The position numbers were made by a program, and so were the translations under genes. The notes under the pieces are model-generated. The model searched no databases. It was not told the DNA's origin and was given only the letters and a program-made list of their open reading frames with translations. Below are positions 37,220 to 45,954 of a DNA stretch of 64,000 nt, one piece after another. Numbering within the stretch: position 1 is the stretch's first letter; every line of letters begins with the position of its first letter. The stretch is from Lysobacter enzymogenes (GTDB taxonomy: Bacteria; Pseudomonadota; Gammaproteobacteria; Xanthomonadales; Xanthomonadaceae), in assembly GCF_017355525.1 (NCBI RefSeq), contig NZ_CP067395.1, positions 2,666,001-2,730,000 on the forward strand. Reading direction: 5' to 3'.

Positions 37220-38372
37220 CAAGCCGCCGTTCCTGGTCTTCGCTGCTCCCGACATCCAGGAGCCGGAAATCGCCGAAGTCGAAGCCTGTCTGCGTTCGGG
37301 ATGGCTCGGCACCGGGCCGCGCGTCGCCCGTTTCGAAGCCGACGTCGCCGCGTACAAAGGCATCGGGCCCGAACTCGTTGCGGGCGTCAACTCGTGTACG
37401 GCCGCAATGCACGTCAGCATGGTGGCCGCAGGCATGGAGCCAGGCAGCGAAGTCATCACCACGCCGATGACCTTCTGCGCCACCGTCAATTCGATCGTCC
37501 ACGCCGACCTGGTTCCGGTGCTGGCCGACGTGGATCCGGCGACCCAGAACATCGATCCCGATGCGATCGAAGCGGCGATCACGCCGCGCACGCGCGCCAT
37601 CCTTCCGGTGCATTTCGCCGGCAGGCCTTGCGACATGGAGCGCATCATGGCCATCGCGCGCAAGCACGACCTGATGGTCATCGAGGATTGCGCGCACGCG
37701 ATCGAAACCGAGTACCGCGGAACCAAGGCCGGCACGTTCGGGGATTTCGGCTGCTTCAGTTTTTACGTGACCAAGAACGTGGTCACCGGCGAGGGCGGCA
37801 TGATCGTGGGCCGCGATCCGAAACTGGTCGCGCGCGCACGCACGCTGGCTTTGCACGGAATGAGCAAGGACGCCTGGCATCGTTTCAGCGACAAGGGCTA
37901 CAAGCACTATCAAGTCGTCGAATGCGGCTTCAAGTACAACATGATGGACCTGCAAGCGGCGATCGGGCTGCACCAGCTCGCCCGCGTCGAGCAGAACTGG
38001 CTGCGGCGACGCGAAATCTGGCAGGCCTACGACGAAGCGCTGGCGGATCTGCCGCTGGGGCTGCCCGCGGCGCCCGAGGCCGATACCCGTCACGCCTTCC
38101 ATCTTTATACGGTGATGGTCGATCCCGAACGCGCGGGCATCGAACGCGATGTCTTCCTCGACCGCATGAATGCGCTCGGGATCGGCACCGGCGTGCACTA
38201 CCAGTCGGTCGCCGAACATCCTTATTACCGCGAACGCTTCGGCTGGCATCCCGATCAGTGGCCGAACGCCCGCAAGATCGGCCAGCGAACGGTGAGCCTG
38301 CCGATTTCCTCCAAGCTCAGCGATTCCGATCTGGCCCGGGTGGCCGCAGCGGTCGGCAGCGCGCTCGCCTGA
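37203..38372 (+). CDS. DegT/DnrJ/EryC1-family sugar aminotransferase
   Basis: A 389-residue PLP enzyme that puts an amino group on a nucleotide-linked keto-sugar. The PLP lysine is Lys191 in FSFYVTKNVVTGEGGM; Asp162 (IEDCAHAIE) and the N-terminal WLGTGPRVARFE are typical. The sugar is unknown. The ATG at 37203 overlaps the end of the GT-C gene by 17 bases. Presence of this enzyme implies an amino-sugar is made or modified by this module, although no dedicated dehydratase or epimerase lies in the window. Confidence 0.9.
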   Translation: MSPIDSKPPFLVFAAPDIQEPEIAEVEACLRSGWLGTGPRVARFEADVAAYKGIGPELVAGVNSCTAAMHVSMVAAGMEPGSEVITTPMTFCATVNSIVHADLVPVLADVDPATQNIDPDAIEAAITPRTRAILPVHFAGRPCDMERIMAIARKHDLMVIEDCAHAIETEYRGTKAGTFGDFGCFSFYVTKNVVTGEGGMIVGRDPKLVARARTLALHGMSKDAWHRFSDKGYKHYQVVECGFKYNMMDLQAAIGLHQLARVEQNWLRRREIWQAYDEALADLPLGLPAAPEADTRHAFHLYTVMVDPERAGIERDVFLDRMNALGIGTGVHYQSVAEHPYYRERFGWHPDQWPNARKIGQRTVSLPISSKLSDSDLARVAAAVGSALA

Positions 38373-38384
38373 TCCACGCCGCAG

Positions 38385-39371
38385 ATGCCGCATCTTCCTT
38401 CCCACCCATCGGATCGCGCGGCTGCGGCCGAGGCGCCCGCCGGCAAACGCCACGGGCTCGCCCGGCGCATTTTGACCTGGGCGCTGATACTCGCAGCCGG
38501 CGCGTTCCTGGTCCGCGTGCTCGCGCCGCAGATGGCCCTGGTCGGCACCTCGATCCGCGACGTGCGCTGGTGGCAGGTCGCCGCGGCCATCGTCGTGGCG
38601 ACGCCGATGTACGCGCTGAAGGGCTGGTACCACCTCAATCTGCTCGACCGGCTCAATCGCGGACGCAGTTCGCGGCGCGAAGCGCTGCCGATCTATCTGC
38701 AGGCGCAGATCGTGCGTTACCTGCCGGGCAAGATCTGGGGGGTGGTGTATCAAAGCCAGCGCATGGCCGCGACCCATCGCGCCAGCGACGTGGTGATCGC
38801 CAATCTTTGGCAGATGGCGACCACCAACGCGCTGGCCGTCGGCCTGGTCGTGAGCTTGCTGCTGGCCCTGCGGGTTTCGATGGCCTGGCTGCTGTTGCTA
38901 GTACCCGTTGTGCTGGCGGTGGAGTGGCTGCATCGCCATCCCGCCATCGAAACCTGGGGACTGCGTCTGCTGAGCCGGTTCCTGCCGAAGCTGGCGCCGC
39001 TCGCCTCCAGCGAACCGGTTCCGCCGATGCCGTGGAAGGGCACGGCCCTGCTGTGCTCGGAATGGATTTTCTATTTCCTCGCGTTCGCGGCGATCCTGTA
39101 CGGCCGGGTCGGCTGGTACGAGTGGGCCTTGCTCGGCACGTGGTACGGCGGCGCTTCGGTATTGGCGCTGGCGGCTTTCGTCGTCCCGGCCGGCATCGCG
39201 GTTCGCGAGGCGATCTTCGTCTCGGCACCGAGCTTGATCGGCGTGGACGCCGCGACCTTGGCGGTGACCGCCGCGTTGGCGCGGCTGGCGTTCCTGGCGG
39301 CCGAAATCGCGGCCGCCGCGTTCGCGACCGTATTCGCTCTCGCCCTGAGACCCCGCCGTGAACGACGCTGA
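38385..39371 (+). CDS. Lysylphosphatidylglycerol synthase TM region / flippase-like membrane protein
   Basis: A 328-residue inner-membrane protein with about eight hydrophobic segments. The pattern YLQAQIVRYLPGKIWGVVYQSQRM and FVVPAGIAVREAIFVSAP is that of the UPF0104/LPG_synthase_TM superfamily, which contains MprF-type lipid flippase domains; the soluble aminoacyl-transferase domain is absent. Beside lipid-linked sugar genes, a lipid or glycolipid translocation role is plausible but unproven. Confidence 0.75.
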   Translation: MPHLPSHPSDRAAAAEAPAGKRHGLARRILTWALILAAGAFLVRVLAPQMALVGTSIRDVRWWQVAAAIVVATPMYALKGWYHLNLLDRLNRGRSSRREALPIYLQAQIVRYLPGKIWGVVYQSQRMAATHRASDVVIANLWQMATTNALAVGLVVSLLLALRVSMAWLLLLVPVVLAVEWLHRHPAIETWGLRLLSRFLPKLAPLASSEPVPPMPWKGTALLCSEWIFYFLAFAAILYGRVGWYEWALLGTWYGGASVLALAAFVVPAGIAVREAIFVSAPSLIGVDAATLAVTAALARLAFLAAEIAAAAFATVFALALRPRRERR

Positions 39372-40107
39372 CCGCCAGCAACGCGAGCATTGGGACGGTC
39401 TGGCCGGCATCGATCCGGATGCGGCGATCATCGACCCGTTGGACCGTCGCGGCCTGAAGAACCGGTATTTGGCCGCGATCCGCGATGGCGCGTTCGAGGA
39501 CAGCATGGCCCGACACGGGATCGTCGCCGGCGCGTTGCTCGACCTGGGCTGCGGTACCGGCAGCGCTTCGCAGCCGCTGATGCGCGCGGGGCACCGCATC
39601 GTCGGCGTCGATATTTCTCTCGGCCTGCTGCGCCACGCCCGCGCTCGCTGCGGCGACGAAGGCTGTGCGTTCGTCAAGACCGACGGACACGCGCTTCCCA
39701 TCGCCGACGCGGCGATGGACGCCGCCGTGATCTATGTGGTGTTGAGCTATCTGACCGACGATGCGGCCGCCTTGGCGCTTCTGCGCGCCGCGCGCGCCGC
39801 GCTCAAACCCGGCGCGCCCTTGGTGATGATCGAGCAGGCGCGCCGCAGACGCAGACTCTGCGAGGACGGATTGAAGATCCATCGCACCATTGCGCAGTGG
39901 AACTCGTTGCTGGAACAAGCCGGCTTCGCCCTCGGGCGCTGCACCGTTCTGCGCCATGGCCGCTTCCCGACGACGCCGCTGGTACGCCTCGGGCTGCTGC
40001 CGCAGCGCAGTTGGGCCTTGCTCGCCCGCCTGGAAGCGCGGGTGGCTCGCTGGACCGGCGTGTTCGGCTGGGATTACGCCGAGGTCCGCTTCGAGGCGAA
40101 AGCATGA
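39358..40107 (+). CDS. SAM-dependent class I methyltransferase
   Basis: A 249-residue methyltransferase with SAM-binding motif I LLDLGCGTGSASQP (about 61-74), VDISLGLLRHAR, and post-motif PIADAAMDAAVIYVVLSYLTD. Start is GTG, 14 bases inside the preceding gene; the stop overlaps the next ATG (ATGA). Target unknown: a sugar or a lipid intermediate of the surrounding pathway is the likeliest guess. Confidence 0.85.
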   Translation: MNDADRQQREHWDGLAGIDPDAAIIDPLDRRGLKNRYLAAIRDGAFEDSMARHGIVAGALLDLGCGTGSASQPLMRAGHRIVGVDISLGLLRHARARCGDEGCAFVKTDGHALPIADAAMDAAVIYVVLSYLTDDAAALALLRAARAALKPGAPLVMIEQARRRRRLCEDGLKIHRTIAQWNSLLEQAGFALGRCTVLRHGRFPTTPLVRLGLLPQRSWALLARLEARVARWTGVFGWDYAEVRFEAKA

Positions 40108-41168
40108 TCGCCATCATCGGCGGCGGCCCGGCGGGCATCGCCTTGGCGGCGGAGCTCGATGCGCTCTCGATCGGATACGAGCTGTTCGAGGAACGCCAGT
40201 TGGCCGCAACCTGGCGCGCCGCGCCGCCGGACCTGCGGGTTCTGAGTCCGTGGTGGACCAATGTGCTGCGCTGGCGCGATGCCTTGCGCGGCAATCCTTT
40301 GCGCAAATCGCCGGCCAGAGAGTATGTGGCCCACCTGCTCGAAGTCTCCGGCGGCCTGCGCGGAGCCGTCCACGAGCGCACCCGGATCTCGGCGATAGAG
40401 ACGGCGCAGAACGGCCATTGGCGCTTGTTCACCGAACACGGCGAGCGCGGAGTCTATTCGGCCGTCGTGCTGGCCACCGGCTATTTTTTCCGCCCCATGC
40501 TGCCGCAGCCGGAAATCGTCAGCGACGGTTCGCTGCCGATGCTCCACGCCGCGCAAATTTCCGACTACGCGCAATTGAACGGTTTGCGCGCCGGCGACGC
40601 CCCCGTCGTGGTGGTCGGGCGCCGAGTGACGGCAGGGCAGTTGATGCTCGAATTGAACGCCAGGGGCATTGCGTGCGCTTTGAGCCTGCGTTCCCCGATC
40701 GAGTACCGCCGCCACGGCCTTGTCGCCTCGCTGCGCGAAGCGGCCTATTTCTTCTGGGAGGAGTTGCAGGCGCGCCTGCGCCCGGGCTTACGCCGCCCTT
40801 CTTACCCGGTCATGGACGGCGGAGCGACGCGTGCGCTGGTGGACAGCGCGACGGTGAAGATCTGGCCGAAAATCGACCGCATCGAGCGCGGCGCGCTCTT
40901 GCTCGAGGACGGTCGCCGGGTCGAGGCCGCGGCGGTGGTGTTGGCCACTGGCTACCGCGCCGTGCTCGACCTGCTGCCGCAGCCTGCGGAACTCGACGAA
41001 TACGGCGTTCCGGCGCATCGCGATTTCGAATTGCGCGCGCATCCCGGCCTGTACCTGCTGGGTTTCGACAACCTCTACGATCATCGCAGCCGTTATCTGC
41101 GCGGCATCCGCGCCGACGCCCGGCGCTTGGCGCACCGGTTGTCCATGCGCTCAACCGCGGCGAAATGA
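40104..41168 (+). CDS. FAD-dependent oxidoreductase (flavin monooxygenase-like)
   Basis: A 354-residue flavoprotein. FAD-binding GGGPAG is at 6-11, an FMO-like LSPWWTN follows, ATGY motifs occur at about 135 and 295 (VVLATGY), and the C-terminal YLLGFDNLYDHRSRYLRGIR closes the FAD site. The second dinucleotide-binding loop reads VVVVGRRVTAGQ, lacking the middle glycine of GxGxxG, so NADPH binding may be altered. It is coupled to the methyltransferase by a four-base overlap, suggesting consecutive oxidation and methylation of one substrate. Its 3' end overlaps the convergent gene by 18 bases. Confidence 0.82.
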   Translation: MIAIIGGGPAGIALAAELDALSIGYELFEERQLAATWRAAPPDLRVLSPWWTNVLRWRDALRGNPLRKSPAREYVAHLLEVSGGLRGAVHERTRISAIETAQNGHWRLFTEHGERGVYSAVVLATGYFFRPMLPQPEIVSDGSLPMLHAAQISDYAQLNGLRAGDAPVVVVGRRVTAGQLMLELNARGIACALSLRSPIEYRRHGLVASLREAAYFFWEELQARLRPGLRRPSYPVMDGGATRALVDSATVKIWPKIDRIERGALLLEDGRRVEAAAVVLATGYRAVLDLLPQPAELDEYGVPAHRDFELRAHPGLYLLGFDNLYDHRSRYLRGIRADARRLAHRLSMRSTAAK

Positions 41169-42032
41169 ATCCACCGCCTTGCTCAAGCGCAACGCGATGG
41201 AGAAGCCTTTGGCGCGCAACGGACGCAGCGCCAGGTCGCTGACGGTCAACGCCTCGTCGCTGCCGCCCCACGCGCGCTTGTAGGCGCTCAGGCTCGACTG
41301 CCCGGGCGGAGACGGCAGGAAGTCGAAACGCTGCATGCCCGCCTCGCGGGCGCGCCGGAGCATTTCGAGGAACAACAGGTCGGACGGATAGTGCGCGCGC
41401 GCTTCGGGATCGTGCGCCCCGTGCATGTAACACGCCCTGCCTCGCTGAAAGCCCGCGCAGACGAAACCGCAGATCGTCCCGTCCAGTTCCGCCACGATCG
41501 CGGCGGCCGGGGCGATGAGTTCGAAGTAGCGGCGGTTGTAACGGATCGAACCGCCGTGCCGGCGCAGCGTCGCCTGATACAGACGGTCGATCTGTGCGCC
41601 GTCTTCGGCGCGTCCCGGCCGCAACCGCAACGGCGAGCGCGGCGCCCGGTTGCCGGCGCGCCGGGCCTTTTCCCACGAACGTTCCTGCCAATCGGCGAGC
41701 CGCCCGATCGCGATGCTGCCGATCGAATGCACGGCCTGGACGCGCGCATCGACGGGCGCCTGGGCCGCTTGCAGCCGAATCAGGTCGGCGCGCAGTCCGG
41801 CAGCGGCGGCAACGCGCTCGTCGAGCGCCTGCGCATCCAAAACCGCTGAGCTACCGATCAGGAAATCCGGATACGCAACGCGGAACGGGCCGGCCTTGAA
41901 GCAGGCCACCGTACCGCCGTCGCGCAATCGCGTCAGTTGCGCGCCCAAGCCTTCGCCGAGGGCTTGCGTCCATTGGGCGGAGTCCAGATCAAGCACGTTT
42001 CGGACCGCCCGTCCGCATCGTCCCGGCGACAT
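41151..42032 (-). CDS. FemAB/GNAT-fold acyl- or aminoacyltransferase-like protein
   Basis: A 293-residue protein; the C-terminal half (about 135-270) is a GNAT/FemAB-type fold: YQATLRRHGGSIRYNRRYFELI, IVAELDGTICGFVCAGFQRGRACYMHGAHD and SDLLFLEMLRRAREAGMQRFDFLPSPPGQSSLSAYKRAWGG. Such proteins in polysaccharide loci add acyl or amino-acid groups. The ATG used overlaps the upstream glycosyltransferase by 44 bases; a GTG at 41996 would reduce this to 8 bases and is a good alternative. Confidence 0.75.
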   Translation of the reverse strand: MSPGRCGRAVRNVLDLDSAQWTQALGEGLGAQLTRLRDGGTVACFKAGPFRVAYPDFLIGSSAVLDAQALDERVAAAAGLRADLIRLQAAQAPVDARVQAVHSIGSIAIGRLADWQERSWEKARRAGNRAPRSPLRLRPGRAEDGAQIDRLYQATLRRHGGSIRYNRRYFELIAPAAAIVAELDGTICGFVCAGFQRGRACYMHGAHDPEARAHYPSDLLFLEMLRRAREAGMQRFDFLPSPPGQSSLSAYKRAWGGSDEALTVSDLALRPLRAKGFSIALRLSKAVDSFRRG

Positions 42033-43137
42033 CCTCGGCGATTCCGCGCAAGGAGAAGCGCTCGCTCATTTTCGCCAACGCCGCTTCGTCGTGACCGCTG
42101 CGCAGGCAATGGGCGATCGCCTCGGCAAACGCCGGCGCCGAGACTTGCCCGGCCAGCCAGCCGGTTCCCCTGCCGATCAACGACGGCAAGTCGCCGACCG
42201 GCATCGACACGACCGGCAACCGGAACTTCATCGCATCGGAATAGACCACGGGAATGCTTTCTACGCGCGACGGCAGCAGCAACCTGTCGGCTTCGGCGAA
42301 CGCCCGCGAAGCGCCCTCCTTGTTGAGATAGCCGCTGAGCCGCATCGGACGCCCATCGCGCTGCAGAGCCTGCACGGCCTCGGCGACGAGTTCCGCGAGC
42401 GGTCCGCCGCCGGCGATGTGGACCTCGGCGATCAGTCGCCAATCCTCGTCCTTCAGCAGACGCAGGGATTCCAGCAGAAGATCCACGCCCTTGTTCGGAT
42501 GCCAGCGCCCCAGAAACAAAAGCCGCCAAGGCGGCGACGACGCGACCGGCCTGTCCCGACGCGCATCGAGTCTGCGAGTGCTCGGAAGAAAGGCGAACTC
42601 GCGCCCGGTCAACGCGGTGGCGTCCGCTCCCAGCTTCAGCCCGTCCGCATAGGCCGCATGCGCCTGCAGCGATATCCGCTTCAAAAAACCTCTCACCACC
42701 GGCAGCCGGCCCAGCGACCAGATATCGCTGCCCAATGCCCACACGCTGTAGTTCGTACCGTGCCGGCGCTTGAGCGAGCGCGCCGCCCATCCCGACGGCA
42801 GGACCCAGAATGCGAGGGCGTGCGCGACGCGACCGTCGGCGCCCGCAGCGATGGTGATGCGCCGCAAGGAACGCAGCGTGCCGAAGATCGCCGGCCAGTT
42901 TCGCGGATCCGCGGGAGACAACAACGAAAGCGGCTTGTCCGGCGCGCGGAAGGTCCAGACCTCGACCTCGCCGACCCGCGAAACGCCTTCGGCCCGTCCC
43001 GGCACTACCGCGCGCACCGGCATGATCGCGCTCAATTCCTCGGCCAGATCGGCGACGAACGCACCGGCGGCCTCGCTGCCGTCGCCGCCCTGAGCGAACG
43101 ACGTGCTGATCAGCAGTGCGGTATCGGATTCGGCCAT
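41989..43137 (-). CDS. GT4-type glycosyltransferase
   Basis: A 382-residue GT-B enzyme. The C-terminal Rossmann half shows WRLLFLGRWHPNKGVDLLLESLRLL, AEVHIAGGGPL, MRLSGYLNKEGASRAFAEADRLLLPSRVESIPVVYSDAM; in the last part the usual second Glu of the E-x7-E donor-binding motif is Asp. The start MAESDTALLIS was chosen (ATG at 43137); an in-frame TTG at 43179 is possible. It is expected to act on the cytoplasmic face, adding a sugar to a lipid- or nucleotide-linked acceptor. Confidence 0.85.
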   Translation of the reverse strand: MAESDTALLISTSFAQGGDGSEAAGAFVADLAEELSAIMPVRAVVPGRAEGVSRVGEVEVWTFRAPDKPLSLLSPADPRNWPAIFGTLRSLRRITIAAGADGRVAHALAFWVLPSGWAARSLKRRHGTNYSVWALGSDIWSLGRLPVVRGFLKRISLQAHAAYADGLKLGADATALTGREFAFLPSTRRLDARRDRPVASSPPWRLLFLGRWHPNKGVDLLLESLRLLKDEDWRLIAEVHIAGGGPLAELVAEAVQALQRDGRPMRLSGYLNKEGASRAFAEADRLLLPSRVESIPVVYSDAMKFRLPVVSMPVGDLPSLIGRGTGWLAGQVSAPAFAEAIAHCLRSGHDEAALAKMSERFSLRGIAEDVAGTMRTGGPKRA

Positions 43138-43225
43138 ATCGCTCAGGTATCCGAGCCGCGCGCCCGTCCCGACAGGCAAGGGCTCGTCGGCGCCGATGAG
43201 CCCGCGCTCGCGCAGGGCGGGCGGC

Positions 43226-44089
43226 TCATGGCCTATCGGTGCGCGTATTGTAGGTCAGCGACGTGATCTGCTCGGAAATCAGCCCGATCAGAAACACGAT
43301 CACCGCCGCGCTCAACATCAGCGCGCTCATGTTGGTGAAACGGCCTTCGTTGAAGTAAGTCCAGGCGTAGTGCCCCAGCCCCAACGCGGCGAAGCCGAGC
43401 GAGGTCGGCAAGAACAGCTTCAGCGGCGAATACAGGGTGGCGATCTTGAAGATGATCAGCAGGAAGCGGATACCGTCGCGCAGCGGCCGGATATGGCTCT
43501 GCGTGCCGACCCGCTTGGCCACGTCGATCGGCACGTAGGTCACCGGGTAGGCGCTGCGGAAGAACGCCATCGTGCTGGTGGTCGGGTAGCTGAAACCGTT
43601 CGGCAGCAGGTGCAGGAACTCGCGGAACTTGGCCGCGCGCACGGCGCGGAAGCCCGAGGTCAGGTCCTGGACCTTGTGCCCGGTCATCCAGCTGGCCAGC
43701 CGGTTGTACAGCGCGTTGGCCGCGCCGCGGCCGATGCTGGCCTGGCCGCTGGCGTTGCGCGCGCCCACCGCCATGTCGTAGCCGCGGTCGAGCTCGGCCA
43801 GCAGCAAGGAAATATGGCCCGGATCGTGCTGGCCGTCGGCGTCCATGAACACGATCACCTCGCCGCGCGCGGCGCGCGCGCCGCGCTTGATCGCCGCGCC
43901 GTTGCCCATCGAATACGGCGAGCTCAGCACCCGCGCGCCGAGCGTGGCGGCGATCTGGGCGGTGTCGTCGGTCGAACCGTCGTCGACCACGATGATCTCC
44001 GCGTCCGGCCACGCCGCACGCAGCGCCGGCAAGGTACGGCGCAGCCCCTCCGACTCGTTCTTGGCCGGCAAAACAATAGAAATAGACAT
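43226..44089 (-). CDS. GT2 glycosyltransferase with C-terminal membrane anchor (polyprenyl-phosphate sugar synthase-like)
   Basis: A 287-residue GT2 enzyme: SISIVLPAKNESEGL, IIVVDDGSTDDT, the metal site MDADGQHDPGH, and GFRAVRA, all like DPM1/GtrB-type synthases that build polyprenyl-phosphate monosaccharides. Two C-terminal hydrophobic segments (LKLFLPTSLGFAALGLGHYAW and MSALMLSAAVIVFLIGLI) anchor it to the inner membrane. A strong GGGGAGGT Shine-Dalgarno precedes the ATG. Its likely product is the type of donor that GT-C enzymes use, which ties it to the two tandem GT-C genes. Confidence 0.87.
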   Translation of the reverse strand: MSISIVLPAKNESEGLRRTLPALRAAWPDAEIIVVDDGSTDDTAQIAATLGARVLSSPYSMGNGAAIKRGARAARGEVIVFMDADGQHDPGHISLLLAELDRGYDMAVGARNASGQASIGRGAANALYNRLASWMTGHKVQDLTSGFRAVRAAKFREFLHLLPNGFSYPTTSTMAFFRSAYPVTYVPIDVAKRVGTQSHIRPLRDGIRFLLIIFKIATLYSPLKLFLPTSLGFAALGLGHYAWTYFNEGRFTNMSALMLSAAVIVFLIGLISEQITSLTYNTRTDRP

Positions 44090-44223
44090 GCCACCTCCCC
44101 GTGGCGGAGGATACCTTGTCCCGGTTGGACCTGACACGGGCCGACCGCAGAATAGCGACGCCGTTCCGCTCGCCACGACCTGAGATTGCGGTAAAGTCAG
44201 GGTGGGGAAAACTGAGGGCTGAG

Positions 44224-45951
44224 ATGTCCACCGCTACTGCCAACCTGGTGGGAATCACCGGCATTGCCCGGCGTTTGGTCATGGACGGCGCCCTGGACGA
44301 GGTCAAGGCCCGCGAAGCGATGGCCGCGGCCAGCGCCGAGCGCAAGCCGCTGGCCTCATACCTGGCTGAGAACCGCCTGGCGACCTCGGCCCAGCTGGCC
44401 GCCGCCAACTCCATCGAATTCGGCGTGCCGCTGTTCGATCCGACCGCGATGGATCCGAACCAGTCGGCCTCGCGCCTGATCAGCGACGAACTGGTGCGCA
44501 AGCACAACGCGCTGCCGCTGTTCAAGCGCGGCAACAAGCTGTTCATCGGCCTGGCCGATCCGACCAACAGCCGCGCGCTCGACGAGATCAAGTTCCAGAC
44601 CAATCTGGTCATCGAAGCGATCCTGGTCGACGAGGCCCTGATCAAGTCGACCCTCGACCGCTGGACCGAAACCAACGACACCCTCGGCGACGCGGTCGGC
44701 GACGGCGAAGGCCTGGACACCCTGGAGGTCGGCAAGGACGACGAGGGCCTGGGCGCCGGCGGCGACACCGGCATCGACGCCAAGGGCGACGACACCCCGG
44801 TGGTGAAGTTCGTCAACAAGGTGCTGGTCGACGCGATCCGCCGCGGCGCCTCGGACATCCACTTCGAGCCCTACGAAACCGAATACCGGGTGCGCCTGCG
44901 CATCGACGGCCTGCTCAAGCAGGTCGCCAAGGTCCCGAACAAGCTGCATTCGCGCATCGCCGCGCGCCTGAAGGTCATGGCGCAGCTGGACATCGCCGAG
45001 AAGCGCGTGCCGCAGGACGGGCGCATCAAGCTCAACCTGTCCAAGACCAAGCAGATCGACTTCCGCATGAGCACCTTGCCGACCCTGTTCGGCGAGAAGA
45101 TCGTGCTGCGTATCCTCGACGGCTCGGCCGCGCGCCTGGGCATCGAAAAGCTCGGCTACGAGGACGACCAGCGCGACCTGTTCGTCAACGCGGTGGTCAA
45201 GCCTTACGGCATGGTCCTGGTGACCGGCCCGACCGGCTCGGGCAAGACGGTGTCGCTGTACACCGCGCTGAACATCCTCAACGACGACCAGCGCAACATC
45301 TCCACGGTCGAGGACCCGGTCGAAATCCGCGTGCCGGGCATCAACCAGGTGCAGATGAACGTCAAGCGCGGCATGACCTTCGCCGCCGCGCTGCGCAGCT
45401 TCCTGCGCCAGGATCCGGACGTGATCATGGTCGGCGAAATCCGCGACCTCGAGACCGCCGAAATCGCCATCAAGGCCGCGCAGACCGGCCATATGGTGCT
45501 GTCGACCCTGCACACCAACGACGCCCCGCAGACCATCGCGCGCCTCATGAACATGGGCGTGGCGCCGTACAACATCACCTCCTCGGTGACCCTGGTGATC
45601 GCCCAGCGCCTGGCCCGGCGCCTGCACGACTGCAAGCGCGAGGTCCACCTGCCGGAACACGCGCTGCTGGCCGAAGGCTTCACCCACGAAGAAATCGCCG
45701 CCGGCATCGCCCTCTTTGAACCGGTCGGCTGCCCCGACTGCACCGAGGGCTACAAGGGCCGTACCGGCATCTACCAGGTCATGCCGATGACCGAAGAAAT
45801 CCAGGCGATCGTGCTCGAAGGCGGCAACGCGATGCAGATCGCCGCCGCCGCCACCCGGTCCGGCGTGCGCGACCTGCGCCGCTCGGCCCTGGTCAAGGTG
45901 CTCAACGGCGTCACCAGCCTGGCCGAAATCAACCGCGTAACCAAGGACTAA
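44224..45951 (+). CDS. pilB: Type IV pilus extension ATPase PilB
   Basis: Cytoplasmic GspE-family ATPase powering pilus assembly. The 575 residues include an N-terminal GspE/MshEN domain (1-150), an acidic linker (about 160-190), Walker A GPTGSGKT (335-342), the Asp and His boxes (STVEDPVEIRVPGINQ, STLHTNDAPQTIARLMNMG) and a four-cysteine zinc site (HDC, GCPDCTEG). Divergent from the GT2 gene; pilC follows after three bases. Confidence 0.97.
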   Translation: MSTATANLVGITGIARRLVMDGALDEVKAREAMAAASAERKPLASYLAENRLATSAQLAAANSIEFGVPLFDPTAMDPNQSASRLISDELVRKHNALPLFKRGNKLFIGLADPTNSRALDEIKFQTNLVIEAILVDEALIKSTLDRWTETNDTLGDAVGDGEGLDTLEVGKDDEGLGAGGDTGIDAKGDDTPVVKFVNKVLVDAIRRGASDIHFEPYETEYRVRLRIDGLLKQVAKVPNKLHSRIAARLKVMAQLDIAEKRVPQDGRIKLNLSKTKQIDFRMSTLPTLFGEKIVLRILDGSAARLGIEKLGYEDDQRDLFVNAVVKPYGMVLVTGPTGSGKTVSLYTALNILNDDQRNISTVEDPVEIRVPGINQVQMNVKRGMTFAAALRSFLRQDPDVIMVGEIRDLETAEIAIKAAQTGHMVLSTLHTNDAPQTIARLMNMGVAPYNITSSVTLVIAQRLARRLHDCKREVHLPEHALLAEGFTHEEIAAGIALFEPVGCPDCTEGYKGRTGIYQVMPMTEEIQAIVLEGGNAMQIAAAATRSGVRDLRRSALVKVLNGVTSLAEINRVTKD

Positions 45952-45954
45952 CCC

